A DNA stretch of 64,000 nt from Oscheius sp. JU75 (lineage: Eukaryota > Nematoda > Chromadorea > Rhabditida > Rhabditidae). Positions within the stretch are counted from its first letter, which is position 1, and each line of letters begins with the position of its first letter. Positions 50,735-62,013 of the stretch are shown in pieces. The position numbers and the translations under genes are program-made. The stretch lies in the NCBI GenBank assembly GCA_037178855.1, contig JASJZC010000005.1, forward strand, positions 10,912,001 to 10,976,000. Direction: 5' to 3'. Under the pieces are notes generated by a model. The model was given only the letters and a program-made list of their open reading frames with translations. It was not told where the DNA came from and ran no database searches.

Positions 50735-53050
50735 TTATGCCAAGATTGAAAGATCCGGAACGTTTTCCTTGTTGGAATGGGTAGCCTCTCGGACCATTGA
50801 CGTGATGACAGTTTGTCGCAACACATAGCGTCGGAAGGTGTTCTTCAAGCCCTTTCTGTACTCTCCGATGAAGGCGAAGATCAGAATTGGGTCGATGACC
50901 TGAGCCAGAGGCATCAGTGCTGAAGAGGTCTGAGAAATGAACGGAGCGTGCATTCCAAGATACGCTAGACCGTAGCTGAGAAGAGCCGGGATGAAGGTGA
51001 AGACCATGGGTACCATTGTCTGGAACCTAGTAGTTTCTCTGTCTCCCTTACCAATCTCTTCGTTAGACACGTTCTACAAAGCTCACGATACGATACCGCT
51101 GGTACGTTCCCTTTGAGCCCAAAAGCTGACTTGGGAGTGTTAGGAGCTTTATACCTATAGGATAGCGGCCGTGAAATGGTACGGGTGGGACACGGGGGCC
51201 CAGTAGTAAAAAAAATTCCCCATAGTTATGCTTTTCTGTCTCTCTCAGTACCCACAAACCTGTAGGATGAGAAGAATAAAGAGTCTCTGCTGAAGTTTGT
51301 TGTAAGTTGAACTCTTGTCAGCTAGTCGAGTAGTGGAGCGGAAAGCCCTAATGATCTTCGTGATGCAGAAGAAGCATATTCCCATGCAAGTGTCAATGAC
51401 AGTGGTCCAAATGAGTAGAATGATGGCTGTTTCGATTACTACGTGGCCATTTTTCTGAATATCGCTAGTTCGATTGGATCCAGACTTTGTGCAATGGACT
51501 CTTTGCTTGACTCTCTGACAACCTCATATGTTCGTAAGAAAAAGAGAGCTAGAAGGAGGGGATAAATCGTGGACCAGGTAATTTTTCGGTGCAAACACAG
51601 GGGATAAGCTGCGGATGTCTTTTAACAGTAAAATCATTTATATAAGTCCCAGTCAGCTCTGCTCTGACCGCGTTCCATTCCTGAATGATTCACAATAGTA
51701 TAAGCCATCTGGTGCTCAAACTCAAAGATTGCTCCCATACTTCAACAGAAAAAGAGACAGTGAGTAAGTGATGAGATCATCACATGTCTAATTTCAAAAG
51801 TTGACTTCTAATAGGTTCCCAAAAAAAAACTCACAAACATCGGTGCTCCCTCGTAAGAAATCTTATCCAGTTCGATGTGGAAATCTCCATAAGACACATC
51901 CTTGAAATTGGCTGCAACATCCGGATTCAGACGCATGTATCCCGTTACTGGACCGGCGCAAAGGATAAGTATACCGAAATAGACAACGACCAGAATCAAA
52001 ACTTTCTCCGGTTTGTGGAACCAGCTCAAGCTTGGAGGTCTGAAAGTGACTCTTACCCCAATTTGTGGTGTCATTGACTCACGAGCACATCACAAAGTAG
52101 CGGTAGATGAATGAGTAAGTCAAGATGAGTAGGAGTTTGATGTAACAGGTAGAGAAGAAACAGATAAGGTAGGAGCCAAGTTCCCGAGAGACACGTTGCA
52201 CCGTGGCGTAGAAGAGCCAGCCTTTTTCACTGGGTTCGAAGACCTGAAACAGTCGGGTGTGAGGGACAGAGAGACATAAAGATAGAGAGATAGGAAGACA
52301 GAGACAGAGAGACTTACAGGGACCATAATCAGGGTTACGGTAGTGTGAACAATTGCCACGAGGCTGTAGAGAAAGAGAAGAACTTTGTAGGATCCAATAT
52401 CTTTCCCGGATCTGAAAAGCGATCTTTAGTCTGGCTTCTAATAAGGTCAAGTTCATGTTAAGCTGCCACGTGTTGCATTAAACTGTTTGGTAAGGTCATT
52501 GCATTATTAGGATGAGGCAAACTATAAGTTCACTTTGTTGAGACCAAATAATCAAAACTACGGTATCAGATTTCCCTGGAAGCAATACGGTTTTTCCGCC
52601 CGTCTCATTAAATTTTTGCCATTAAAATGCTCTCACTATCAGCTTCTCTAATCTTGGGTGACACTGTCACCCGGTGTTTTGAGCTTCAAAGGATCAGTTT
52701 CTGTTCTTAACATTCGAACAAACTCTTCGTTGAAAAGTAGTTTCCATGAGGTTTTACTGGAATGTATGACATGTTGATGATTATTTTAACAGTTTTTGTA
52801 TGCCGAACATGTTTTCTTCGGTTTTGTAAGTTTATATCTTTCAATCTTCGCCTGTTAGTTGGTCTATTAGTGCTGCTTCATGACAGTAAGAACAGTTTTA
52901 TAACGACTAAACCCGAACTTGCTTCCCTCCCAAAAGGAGAGCTTTGGCATGGACTTACTTGAAAGCTATCAGTGGCAGCAGAATCACATTGAGTCCGATG
53001 GCTGCAACACTGAGACCAGTCATGATGTCACTTACAAGTTGGGGTGCCAT
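50735..53050 (-). CDS. Str-like nematode chemoreceptor (7TM GPCR), cluster member 1
   Basis: First of a tandem minus-strand array. Exon 1: MAPQLVSDIMTGLSVAAIGL, NVILLPLIAFK (TM1). After an intron of about 540 bp: SGKDIGSYKVLLFLYSLVAI (the (S)xxxGSYKxLL block typical of Str-superfamily TM2), VHTTVTLIMVP. Then VFEPSEKGWLFYATVQRVSR, FFSTCYIKLLLILTYSFIYR, YFVMCS (TM3), KVLILVVVYFGILILCAGPV (TM4), HIELDKISYEGAPMFV, a TM5 exon (KNGHVVIETAIILLIWTTVI), KLQQRLFILLILQ, MVPMVFTFIPALLSYGLAYL (TM6) and VIDPILIFAFIGEYRKGLKN (TM7, ending in the YR motif). The tail ends NVPDLSILA-stop. Introns hold CTGTCT tracts and repeat R3. All exons are readable. A TATA box (GTATATAAACG) lies at 53116-53126. Confidence 0.78.
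51090..51225 (+). repeat. Insertion of dispersed repeat R3 in a receptor intron
   Basis: This intron of cluster member 1 is about 230 bp longer than the equivalent intron in members 3 and 4. It contains the GTGGGACACGGGGGCC-CAGTAGTAAAAA block shared with 39822-39852. Confidence 0.5.
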
Positions 53051-53463
53051 TTTCTAAACTGACGATGTTACAGTTGACTGGCAAACAAAAGGAAGCAATC
53101 CAAGTTTCCAGTAAACGTTTATATACCCTCTTAACTAATCCCACCCTTCTTTTTCTTAGTGACTAAGACGTCAAAGTTGGTCTACGTACACAAGAAATCA
53201 ATGATCTGTGTTTTCTAACACGCGATTGAATCAGACAAAACAAAAAAACAGACTGAAGATCACGAAGAAGGTTTTCAAGCTATAAAAGCTCGCGGTACTT
53301 TCATTTGGGAAGCAAGGACATTCGCTTATAGCCGAAGATCCAGTTTTTGTGCGGTTTTGAACAAAAACCTAGGTTAAATTTGGAATATGTACGCCTAAAG
53401 ATATGTCAAATGTACAAAGGAGAACATTAATCGTGTAAATATTCGAACGGATAAGTGTATAGT

Positions 53464-54198
53464 TCATGCTAAGTAGCAACTCATAGCATTAGCATTGGCA
53501 GAAAACTTAGTCGTCTGAACTGATGAGCGGAGGAAGAAACGGGAGGGAAGAAAGTAGAAAATATTTGGAAATCCCGATTCCGTGGGATATGAAATCCAGT
53601 CATTTCTCTTTCTCAAACATACCAGCCGTCTATGATTTATTCTTGACTTTCTTAGCATTGACAACCGGCTGCTGTGCCGCTTCCACAATAGCCGAAGTTT
53701 CCAAGTCAACTTCGATAGAACGAGTTGTTCTTGGAAACAGTCACAATATAATACAAAAGAAGACAGCTTTTGCTGTAATCTGCTGCTGTAAAACTAGGCA
53801 TAAGGACATCCATCTCATTGTCAGCTACTATCCAAAGATCTTCGGTACTCCCTACTATCCGAAGTGGTCTGTGATGATCTCTTTCGATCTTACTTTGCCA
53901 CGGATCAAAGGCGCATGGTCACAGTAATTGTCAAAAGGATAAGTAGCAAGTAACTCTGAAGTTCCAGATAGAACAAGCGGCTCCGAAACTGAACAAATAG
54001 AAATACTTGGCAGTGGAGGACGGTATTCAATCCAGCGTTCACTGTTTTTTGAAGACCACTGTAATCATTAGCCAGTGACAACTTTGGTGAACTGGAGAAT
54101 CTTATTTTCTCGAGCTTCTTCTTGTAAAGTTTTGAGCTCTTTCTTGTTGTGACCAAATCTTGGCAGAACCGAAGCATCAGAGATCTGAACAACAGCAT
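53464..54198 (-). other. Unresolved coding-like segments between receptor genes
   Basis: Several minus-strand stretches read like protein: SDASVLPRFGHNKKELKTLQ, EEARENKILQFTKVVTG (about 54185-54075), SEPLVLSGTSELLATYPFDN then YCDHAPLIRGKVRSKEIITD (about 53985-53860) and EVDLETSAIVEAAQQPVVNA, KKVKNKS-stop (about 53720-53630). They might form a small gene, but I could not find splice joins that keep frame, nor a start. No family recognised. Confidence 0.25.
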
Positions 54199-54418
54199 AA
54201 AAGAAGTGAGTAGGCTAGCTTTTTTCCAGGAAGTTAATGCAAAGTTTTTTTTTCCTTTTCCTTGAGACCAGGAACCGTATTAGGCTATCAACAGGAAGAG
54301 CGTTTATAGTAAACACAGTTGGATAAGCCGTACAAAGCGATATTTCCTACTGTTTTTAAGCATAGATCAAGCACGAGCACGGGTAAGTGTCATAATTTCA
54401 CACAGGGCCAATCACATT

Positions 54419-55410
54419 TCATGCAAGTTGGACGGTTGTCGATGTTTTGAAATCTGTCACTGGTTCCGTGACAATATTCTGTCTTAAGACAAACCTCGTG
54501 AATTCGTTCACTAAATTCTTCCTGTACTCTCCGATGAAGCAGAAGACTATGATCGGATCGATTAGCTGCACCACAGGCATGATGGCCGAGGAGATTTGTG
54601 AAATGAACGGAGCACGGGCGCCCACGTAGGAAGTAGCCGATGACACCCGGGATGTAGGTGAAGATGAAAGGGGCTGTGGCCTGCAAATGTTTTGTTTTGA
54701 GGGTGATAGTATCTCGGCACCTGGAGGATGAGAAGTATGAAGAGACGAAGCTGCTAGATTCGAAAGTTGAGGTTTCCTGTGACCTGTCGTGGACAGGAAG
54801 GCTTAAATGATGCTCACGATACAGAAGATGCAGACCGTGGTCGTACAGAGGATAGCCGTTGAGCAAATTGCAAAAATGTAGGCGGTTTCAGTGACAAAGT
54901 GACTATCTCTCTGAAATTCGGTCTCTCTGTCCTATACTTGCAAACTTTGGTGCTCTAAGCCACGTGTTCCAGATCTATACCAACGCCGTTCGTTTGGTTC
55001 TTGGTGTAATTGGCAGCAATCTTCGGGTTCAGCCGCATGTATACACTGAGCCGGCCGAATACGCCAAAAATCCGAACGGAAGATCAAGACAAGAACCAGT
55101 ACCCGCTTGTGCCGCTCGTACCAGATAAGAAGACATGGTCTGAAATGCATTTTTAGGCTATAATGAATAGGAAACTTGCGCACACATGACAAAATAATGG
55201 TAGACATAAGAGTAGATTAAAATAAGGAGAAGTTCGATTTAGCAGGTTGAGTAGGTACAGATGCAGTAGGAACCAGCCTACACTACTGCCATTCTGTGAA
55301 CAATAGCCACGAAACTATCGAGAAAGAGAGGTACTTCGTAGTATCAATGCCAATGTCTCGACCCCACTTATATGCCATAAGAGGTAGAAGTAGATATTCG
55401 GGTGTTCACT
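54419..55410 (-). pseudogene. Str-like chemoreceptor pseudogene, cluster member 2
   Basis: The C-terminal exon is still readable (ARAPFISQISSAIMPVVQLI, DPIIVFCFIGEYRKNLVNEF, ending TTVQLA-stop), but upstream parts are broken. The TM6 exon is out of frame with it. The TM4-loop exon changes frame inside VLVLVLIFRS (the expected YMRLNPKIAANYTKNQT and HVA continue in another frame). The TM2 exon at 55300-55380 is shifted after a recognisable GRDIG equivalent. The TM1 exon is missing or too diverged, and the TM2-TM3 exons are shortened. It lies between intact members 1 and 3. Confidence 0.75.
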
Positions 55411-55765
55411 TATAAACAGAACATCAAAGAGTCCATTGTGGGAAAGCGGTAAGCTTTTCTAAATAATAGTCCTCTTTTCGCCGTTCTTCAGTCATAGAGA
55501 GTGCTGTCTAGATATTGAACTAACTTAACATTTCAACTAAATTGAACTACATTGAAGAACTACGGAATAGGTCAGATAAGTAAGAGTACGCTGTTTAAAA
55601 GGGTAGAGCTTCCTGAAATGTTAAAGAAATGTTGAGGGCAGGTACAAAAGATTACAAGTACTGTCTCTCTGTCTCGGGTATGTTTATGAAAATGCATTGT
55701 AAATACCACTGACTTTCACTAAAGGGTTTAAGTTAAACGCAAGTAGTTATTTGTACAGTATTTTT

Positions 55766-57043
55766 TTACATTAAAACGACCACATTTCCAGATGTCTTCG
55801 AGCTGGTAACCTCCGTCACTGGTGTTGTGGCCACAACGTTCTGTCTCAGGACCATTTTTCTGAATCCGTCCACCAGCCCCTTCCTGTACTCTCCAATGAA
55901 GGAGAAGATTAGAACAGGATCAACTAGCTGAGCCATGGGCATGAATGCCGAGGAGATTTGAGAAACGAACGGAGCATGGGTGCCCATATAGGCCAGGAAG
56001 TAGCTCAAAAGAGCTGGAATGAAAGTAAAGATGAAGGGGACCATGGTCTGGAGCATATATTGTTTGAGGGTGAGAATGTCTCTGTACCTGAAGGATCAAC
56101 AGTATGAAGAGACGTCGCTGTAATTTTTGAAAGTTGATGCTTTCAGTTGCCACACTTGTTGCGGACCAGAAGGCTTGAATGATCTTCACGATGCAGAAGA
56201 AACAGACCGCGGTGGAGGAGAGAATGGCAGTAGTGTAGACTGAGAGAATGTAGGCGGTTTCGGTGACGAAGTGGCCGTCTCTCTGGTAGTTCTTTTCTTC
56301 ACCAGGGACACTCTCTTTTTGTCTCTGTCCCTCTGTCTCTTTGTTTTGTACTTACAAACATCGGTGCACCAATATACGCCACGTGTTCCAGATCCACGTG
56401 AACTTCTTCTGTTTGATTTTTTGCCCAACTAGCTGCAATTTCCTTATTCAAGGTCATGTATGAGATCACTGGTCCAGCACAGCACCCCAAAATTCCCGAA
56501 TAGACCAAGACAAGAACAAGGATTCTTTTCGGGCGGTGGTACCATATCAGGAGATGCGGTCTGAAATGAATTCTTAGGTTATCTTGTGTAGGAAACTTAC
56601 GCGCACATGACAAAATAGCGGTAGACGAAGGAGTAGGTTAGAATTAGGAGAAGTTTTATGTAACATGCAGAGAAAACGCTGAAGCAGAAAGATCCAGCCT
56701 CGCGACTAACTCTTTGCACAGTGGCGTAGAAGAGCCAGCCCTTGTCACTAGGTTCGAAGACCTGGAAAAGTCAGGTCGAAGAGATAGAGAGATAGAGACA
56801 GAAAGACAAAGAGGTAAATTGGCAGTAAGCCAGTGAGAGACTGAGACACATAGACCAACTTACCGGAACCAAAAGGAGAGTTGATGTGGTATGAACAATA
56901 GCCACGAGACTATAGAGGAAGAGCAGAACTTTGTAGGATCCGATGTCTCTTCCCGACTTGAAGGCAATAAGAGGTAGAAGAATCACATTGAGGGCGATAG
57001 CTACAGTACTCAGACACGTCATTACATCTCCGAGCACTGTCAT
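55766..57043 (-). CDS. Str-like nematode chemoreceptor (7TM GPCR), cluster member 3
   Basis: Start MTVLGDVMTCLSTVAIALNV (TM1), FKSGRDIGSYKVLLFLYSLV, AIVHTTSTLLLVPV, then the second exon VFEPSDKGWLFYATVQRVSR, SACYIKLLLILTYSFVYRYF, RILVLVLVYSGILGCCAGPV (TM4), HVDLEHVAYIGAPMFV, RDGHFVTETAYILSVYTTAI (TM5), FQKLQRRLFILLILQ, MVPFIFTFIPALLSYFLAYM (TM6), QLVDPVLIFSFIGEYRKGLV (TM7) and a short tail ending SGNVVVLM-stop. Six or so exons, all in frame. A TTATAAGAG TATA-like box lies at 57093-57100. Its last exon is nearly identical in DNA to that of member 4, so both arose by recent duplication or conversion. Single-exon introns near 56290-56345 contain CTGTCT tracts. Confidence 0.82.
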
Positions 57044-57440
57044 TTTGACGGGAGGGGAGAGGGGTGTTAACTAAACACGGAACGTGTGCGCTCTTATAAG
57101 GATCCGAGAAGGTTAATCCAACGAAGCGAAGAATGAAAGGCGTTCGTTAATAATAAGCAGATCAGTCATCGACTGTAGTTTAGTCATGAACAAATCTTGT
57201 GTACGATTTTTTGTGAGGCGCAAGATTGCTATCAGAAGGTACGTAAAGCTTGTATTGGCACTCAAATTGCCTCTCAAGCAAATAGCAGAGAGACAGTGAG
57301 ACATTCTTTAAATCCGCTCTTTGATTCTCGAATATATCAGTTCCTAGTGACTCATATACCCCCGTCTCTAATATCAACGTTCAGACTCAAGATGTTATTT
57401 AGCACAGGGCAGTGTTTGAACTGACAGTTATAAAGAAAAG

Positions 57441-57900
57441 TACAGTCAGCTGTCGATATAGTAGACACGCGTTTTGCACGGAAAAAGTCTACTATTTGAT
57501 GAAGTCTACTAAACCGAGTGATGAAAATGCGGGTTATTTGCCCCAATGGTTTATTTCAACATTTTTTAGTTTCACCCAGGTGGTCAGTAATTAGTAAGCC
57601 ACTGCTGATGAATTTCGGCCAGACCTATCATCGAGAAAGTTTAGAAGAGTCGACAAAAACAATATGAAGAAGACGATTTCTTTTCCCGCGCGTACGCAAT
57701 GTTGTGTACGCAAAATTAAATCGAGAGGAAAAGTTAACTGAACTCTACTATTGGGGCCTAATTTTTTGTCTACATTAACAAATATCGAGAGTCTACTATA
57801 CTGAGAGTCAAAATACACTAAAAACAGTGGATTTTCATTTTTCGCACCAAACTTGTACGGTGGATTCTACGGGTATCTACCATATCGAAAGTTGACTGTA
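57441..57900 (+). mobile_element. TACAGT-ended MITE (pogo/Tc1-like non-autonomous element)
   Basis: The left end TACAGTCAGCTGTCGATATA-GTAGACACG and the reverse complement of the right end TACAGTCAACTTTCGATATG-GTAGATACC match over about 29 bp, giving clear terminal inverted repeats. TA is contained in both ends (TA target site). Subterminal GTCTACTA motifs also recur in inverted form. The 460-bp interior has no transposase. The CAGTCRACNYTCGATATA-type end recalls pogo/Tigger elements. Confidence 0.8.
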
Positions 57901-58052
57901 AAAATACAATAATTTCCTGTTGTGCATAAAATACGAATAATCTTCGTTGTTGTCTACTACGGCTTCCGATACAAATAGCTATAAATGGTGATACAAAAAA
58001 ACGGAGAAACCTGACAAAGCAGGAAAGCGCACAGAGAAGAATCTAAATCAGT

Positions 58053-58072
58053 GAGAGAGAGAGAGAGAGAGA
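58053..58072 (+). repeat. (GA)n microsatellite
   Basis: GA run of about 10 units in intergenic DNA between receptor cluster members 3 and 4. Confidence 0.85.
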
Positions 58073-58194
58073 TGGTCTAGGCCCCAAAGTGAAGTTGGCT
58101 AGTCTTCGTAGATTGTTGTATGGCGCTGCGCCGCTTCTCAGTAACCGAGCTCTCGGGTGTCTTCACCATGACACAATCAAGGCTCTAGAGTCGT

Positions 58195-58330
58195 CCAAAA
58201 CCGGCTTGCCATCTACTATTGGCAACAAAACGCTCTCCTTCTAATATCTGACAGGAGATTTCCTGTCAAGTCTTCTCTAGACCCGAACGACAGGTGGGAA
58301 TTAAAAAACTGCGAAAACGACCACTATTTA
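58195..58330 (+). repeat. Dispersed repeat family R2, copy 2
   Basis: Second copy of the repeat at 39095-39230, sharing the CATCTACTATTGGCAA block and the GACAGGAGATTTCCTGTC inverted pair. It is not inside a gene. Confidence 0.6.
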
Positions 58331-58692
58331 GAAAACGGAAGTAATAGCCATCTCGCAAAATTCTGTTAAGACAATTTTCCTCAGATTTGCGTTTTTATTG
58401 TGTTTTCGGGGACGAAAGAAACTTCGGACTACCCATTTACCACAGAACAAAGTGACAGTCCCATGCTGCTCTATGCTCACAACTGACTGTCATCTAATTT
58501 CCAGTAATTTTTTACTTTCCATCTTTACTTCGTGGCCACGGACAAACTAACAGGTAACCACAGACACCATTTCGCTTTCATAGTATGCATCTAATTAGAA
58601 GCTTGTTTGGAAAATTGATGATCTTGGAAAAGATGATCATTTGAGGACTTTATTGAAGAGTCTTGTTGCAATCAGTTATTAGTAGAACACTT

Positions 58693-59929
58693 TTATATAG
58701 GAGCAGTCGCATTTCCAGACGTCTTCGTGTTGCTAACATCTGTTACTGGAGCCGTGGTTACAATGCTCTGCTGTCTGAGGACAATCCTTCTGAATCCGTT
58801 GACCAGTCCCTTCCTGTACTCTCCAATGAAGGAGAAGATTAGAACAGGATCAACTAGCTGAGCCATGGGCATGAATGCCGAGGAGATTTGGGAAATGAAC
58901 GGAGCATGGGTGCCCATATAGGCCAGGAAGTAGCTCAAAAGAGCTGGAATGAAAGTAAAGATGAAGGGGACCATGGTCTGGAAGATGTTCTGTTTTAAAA
59001 GTGAAAATATCTTGGTACCTGGAGGATGAGAAGGACGAAGAGACGCTGCTGAAGTCTTCGGAAGTGGACGCTTTCAGTAGCCAGGCTAGTTGTGGACAGA
59101 AAGGCTTGAATGATCTTCACGATGCAGAAGAAGCAGACGGTGGTGGAGCAAAGAATCGAAATTGTGTAGACTGAGAGAATGTACGCGGTTTCGGTAACGA
59201 AGTGACCGTTCCTCTGAAAATTACTCTGTTACTCTGTCTTTCTGTCTCTCTGTTTCTCTGTTTATCTGTGTACTCACAAACATAGGCGATCCAATATAGG
59301 CCACTTTATCCAATTCCACATGCAGTCCTTCCGGCTGACTTTCAGCAAAATTGTCAGCGATTTCAGTATTCAGTCGCATGTAAGCGACTACTGGTCCAGC
59401 ACAACAGGCCATGATTCCAAAGTGGATGAAAACGATGACGAGAACCTTCCTGGGTCGGTGGTACCAGGACAGAAGATGCGGTCTGAAATGGTTTTTAGGT
59501 CGGAAAAATGGGAGCTTACGCGCACATGACGAAATAACGGTAGACAAAAGAGTAGGTAAGGATTAGTAGAAGTTTGATGTAGCAGGTGGCGAAAATGCAA
59601 AATAGCCAGGAACCGAGCTCGCGATCAACTCTTGGGACAGTGGCATAGAAGAGCCAGCCTTTTTCACTAGGCTCGAAGACCTGGAAAAAAGTGCAATAAA
59701 AAAACAGAAACGGAGAGACAAGAAGAGAGAGAGAAAGAGAAAAACTTACCGGTACCAAGATGAGGGTTACGGTAGTGTGAACAATAGCCACCAGACTGTA
59801 GAGGAAGAGCAGAACTTTGTAGGATCCAATGTCTCTTCCCGACTTGAAGGCGATGAGAGGCAACAGGAGGGAGTTGAGAAAGATAGCCACCGTACTCAGG
59901 CACGTCATCATATCTCCAAGAACCGCCAT
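58693..59929 (-). CDS. Str-like nematode chemoreceptor (7TM GPCR), cluster member 4
   Basis: Start MAVLGDMMTCLSTVAIFLNS (TM1), IAFKSGRDIGSYKVLLFLYS, LVAIVHTTVTLILVP, VFEPSEKGWLFYATVPRVDR, ELGSWLFCIFATCYIKLLLI, LTYSFVYRYFVMCA (TM3), KVLVIVFIHFGIMACCAGPV (TM4), HVELDKVAYIGSPMFV, RNGHFVTETAYILSVYTISI (TM5), FRRLQQRLFVLLILQ, MVPFIFTFIPALLSYFLAYM (TM6), QLVDPVLIFSFIGEYRKGLV (TM7) and a Thr-rich tail ending SGNATAPI-stop. Frame is kept throughout. A TATA box GTATATAAGG lies at 59972-59981, about 45 bp upstream. The introns at about 59225-59280 and 59700-59750 contain CTGTCT/GAGA tracts. Closest to member 3. Sensory-cilium receptor with unknown ligand. Confidence 0.82.
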
Positions 59930-59971
59930 CTTGCCCTGGAGTAAACGGAAACACTGAAACCGTGATCGTGT

Positions 59972-59981
59972 CCTTATATAC
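59972..59981 (-). promoter_or_regulatory. TATA box of receptor cluster member 4
   Basis: GTATATAAGG on the minus strand about 45 bp before the ATG. Equivalent boxes precede member 3 (57093-57100) and member 1 (53116-53126). Confidence 0.55.
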
Positions 59982-60903
59982 AGGCTCTATGAGATTAATC
60001 TGTCTAAATAAAGGGCGGTCAATCCTTGTCTTCAGTCATATTAATTCAAATCACGCGTTTATATTCTAGCCGTTGACATAAACCGTTTTGACTTGGGTAG
60101 TTCAATTGACGGAGACTGTGTGTTTAAAAATAGATCACTTCCTAGTCCGGTATGACAGGGACAGGTGTTATGTTTACAACTCCTCTAGTATACGTCAGAA
60201 CTATGCTTCATAGAGAAAGAATGACCTGAATAGGATCCGTTTTCAACGTCTCGCCTCTCGCAACAAGGTAGACTCGTAGCTGGCGCTTTTGACACCGAGA
60301 TGGTACTAGTTTACCGAGTTGAAAACAGCTACATTTCGGCTTAGAAGGCCGTTAGCAAATTTGAGAATACCAGTCGGCTTTGCCGCCTAGTAGGCGGTTT
60401 TTTTGAGCTCCGAGTCGTCCATTGCCAAGAAACTCTCCAAGGAGCAAAAGCAATAACGTTCTTTTTACAATGAAAGCAACCAAAACAGTAGCTTGTTAAC
60501 TCAAAAAAGTTTCTTCTTGCATTAGCTTGACTCGTCTCTACAGAAAAAGTCCACAAACATTTCAAGTGTTATCCCAGACTTGTTTCGCAGACGGACGCCT
60601 CTAGCAGATTGTAAAGGTAGGATGTCCTTTAATCCTGATGTTACGAACCATTGAAAGACAGCATGGCGACTTCAATGACTATGCCCTCATAGATTCTCGT
60701 ACTAACAACTTGTTTAGCAAATCAATACATGGCAGAGAAGTAAGAACACATTGCGCAGATTGGCTAATCATGGTAAAAAAAAGTGTAAACTGTGGCCATC
60801 GCCTTTGAAGTCTAAACAACTTCAGCACCCTCAACTCATTCACATACTTTCTCACACACCAATTTCCAGTTTCCCACACAGAACCAGACAAACTCTTAAA
60901 GTT

Positions 60904-61200
60904 CTACCTTCTTAGCCAGACCAAAGGAATCAACTTGCAAGAGTACAAAAATTGTTTCCCCAAGTTTTTACGATCTTCGTGCGAGATCAAGACGTACGTT
61001 GATCCCATCAAAAACGTGGGATATCTGAACAACAATGCGGGGATCCAGTCTATTGAACTGGGTCTTCTGATAATGGCCTTTGTGTGGATGTTCTTTGCCT
61101 TGCGTACATGAAAAAAGTTCATGACGAGTAGGCCCACGCACAGTAGAAGGTTGTACGATTTGGTTAATCCGTCAAGATCAATTTTCTGGCTAGAGATCTT
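60904..61200 (-). pseudogene. Chemoreceptor-like C-terminal fragment
   Basis: The minus frame reads QKIDLDGLTKSYNLLLCVGL, LVMNFFHVRKAKNIHTKAII, RRPSSIDWIPALLFRYPTFL, MGSTYVLISHEDRKNLGKQF, LYSCKLIPLVWLRR-stop. The arrangement of a helix, basic loop, helix and short basic tail resembles the last part (TM6-TM7) of a nematode 7TM receptor. Neither the rest of the receptor nor a start was found nearby, so it is probably a relic. Family uncertain. Confidence 0.3.
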
Positions 61201-61366
61201 GGCAGGGTCTTGAAAAACAAGTAAACCTGGTCAGACATCCCTTATCGTCAAAAATTGGTGAGAGCTGGTTCCAAATTAACATGGGAAACACCAATAATTG
61301 ACTGAGTATCCAATGTTTTCATGTTAAGATCCCGCGAGGAGCATCTCCTTTGCACGAAAGCGAACA

Positions 61367-61616
61367 GCTCTTTTTCACTTTGATCGTCCCATGAACTCTA
61401 GTTACTTTTGACCGACCTTCCATCGAAACTCTGGTGTAGTAAATGGCAGTCATGTACCACCCTTGAGTGAGCGTCGAGAATCAAATACTCTTCGAGGCCT
61501 AACCCTATCAATAGAAGCATACTTATGTATTCCGAAATGGTCTACATCATATTAACGACAGGCAATTTTTATGGGACAGTCAGAAAGTGCTTGGGACGGT
61601 CCAAGTGAAAAAGAGC
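61367..61616 (+). repeat. Foldback (MITE-like) element with about 25-bp inverted repeats
   Basis: The left arm GCTCTTTTTCACTTTGATCG-TCCCA (61367-61391) and right arm TGGGACGGTCCAAGTGAAAA-AGAGC (61592-61616) are inverted with about three mismatches. A third copy of the arm (TTTCACTTTGGCCGTCCCAT, about 61674-61693) lies 57 bp further on. No coding sequence inside. Confidence 0.55.
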
Positions 61617-61955
61617 CAAGCAAATCTCTTTTGATTGAAGAAAACATAGTAACTAACCTACTCTCATCGCCTTTCACTTTGGCCGTCCCATAAGCTCTCT
61701 ATATTTTGTTCTTCCTTTGTTGACGTCGGCTGAAGAATCGTACAAAGTTTTAAACTTGAAAAAGGTTAAAGGGCTATCCTGAAGGGCTGCAATAATACTA
61801 TAGACAAATTTTTTCTTCAGGAAGCTTGCAGGTCTGATCCTTCCGTGCACGTTTGCTGTCTCACGGCTGCTTGTACGCGACCGGCACACGCGGCCGGCTA
61901 GTTATGACGTGAGCGACCAGCTCCCAGGTCAAACAATAGTTTCCTGGAAGAAGAT

Positions 61956-61963
61956 TATATATA
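61956..61963 (+). promoter_or_regulatory. TATA box of the LysM-like gene
   Basis: TATATATA about 55 bp before the ATG at 62014. Confidence 0.5.
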
Positions 61964-62013
61964 GTCGGAACAATCGGAAAGCGTTCGTAGATCATCACTC
62001 TCCGAACTTTCCA

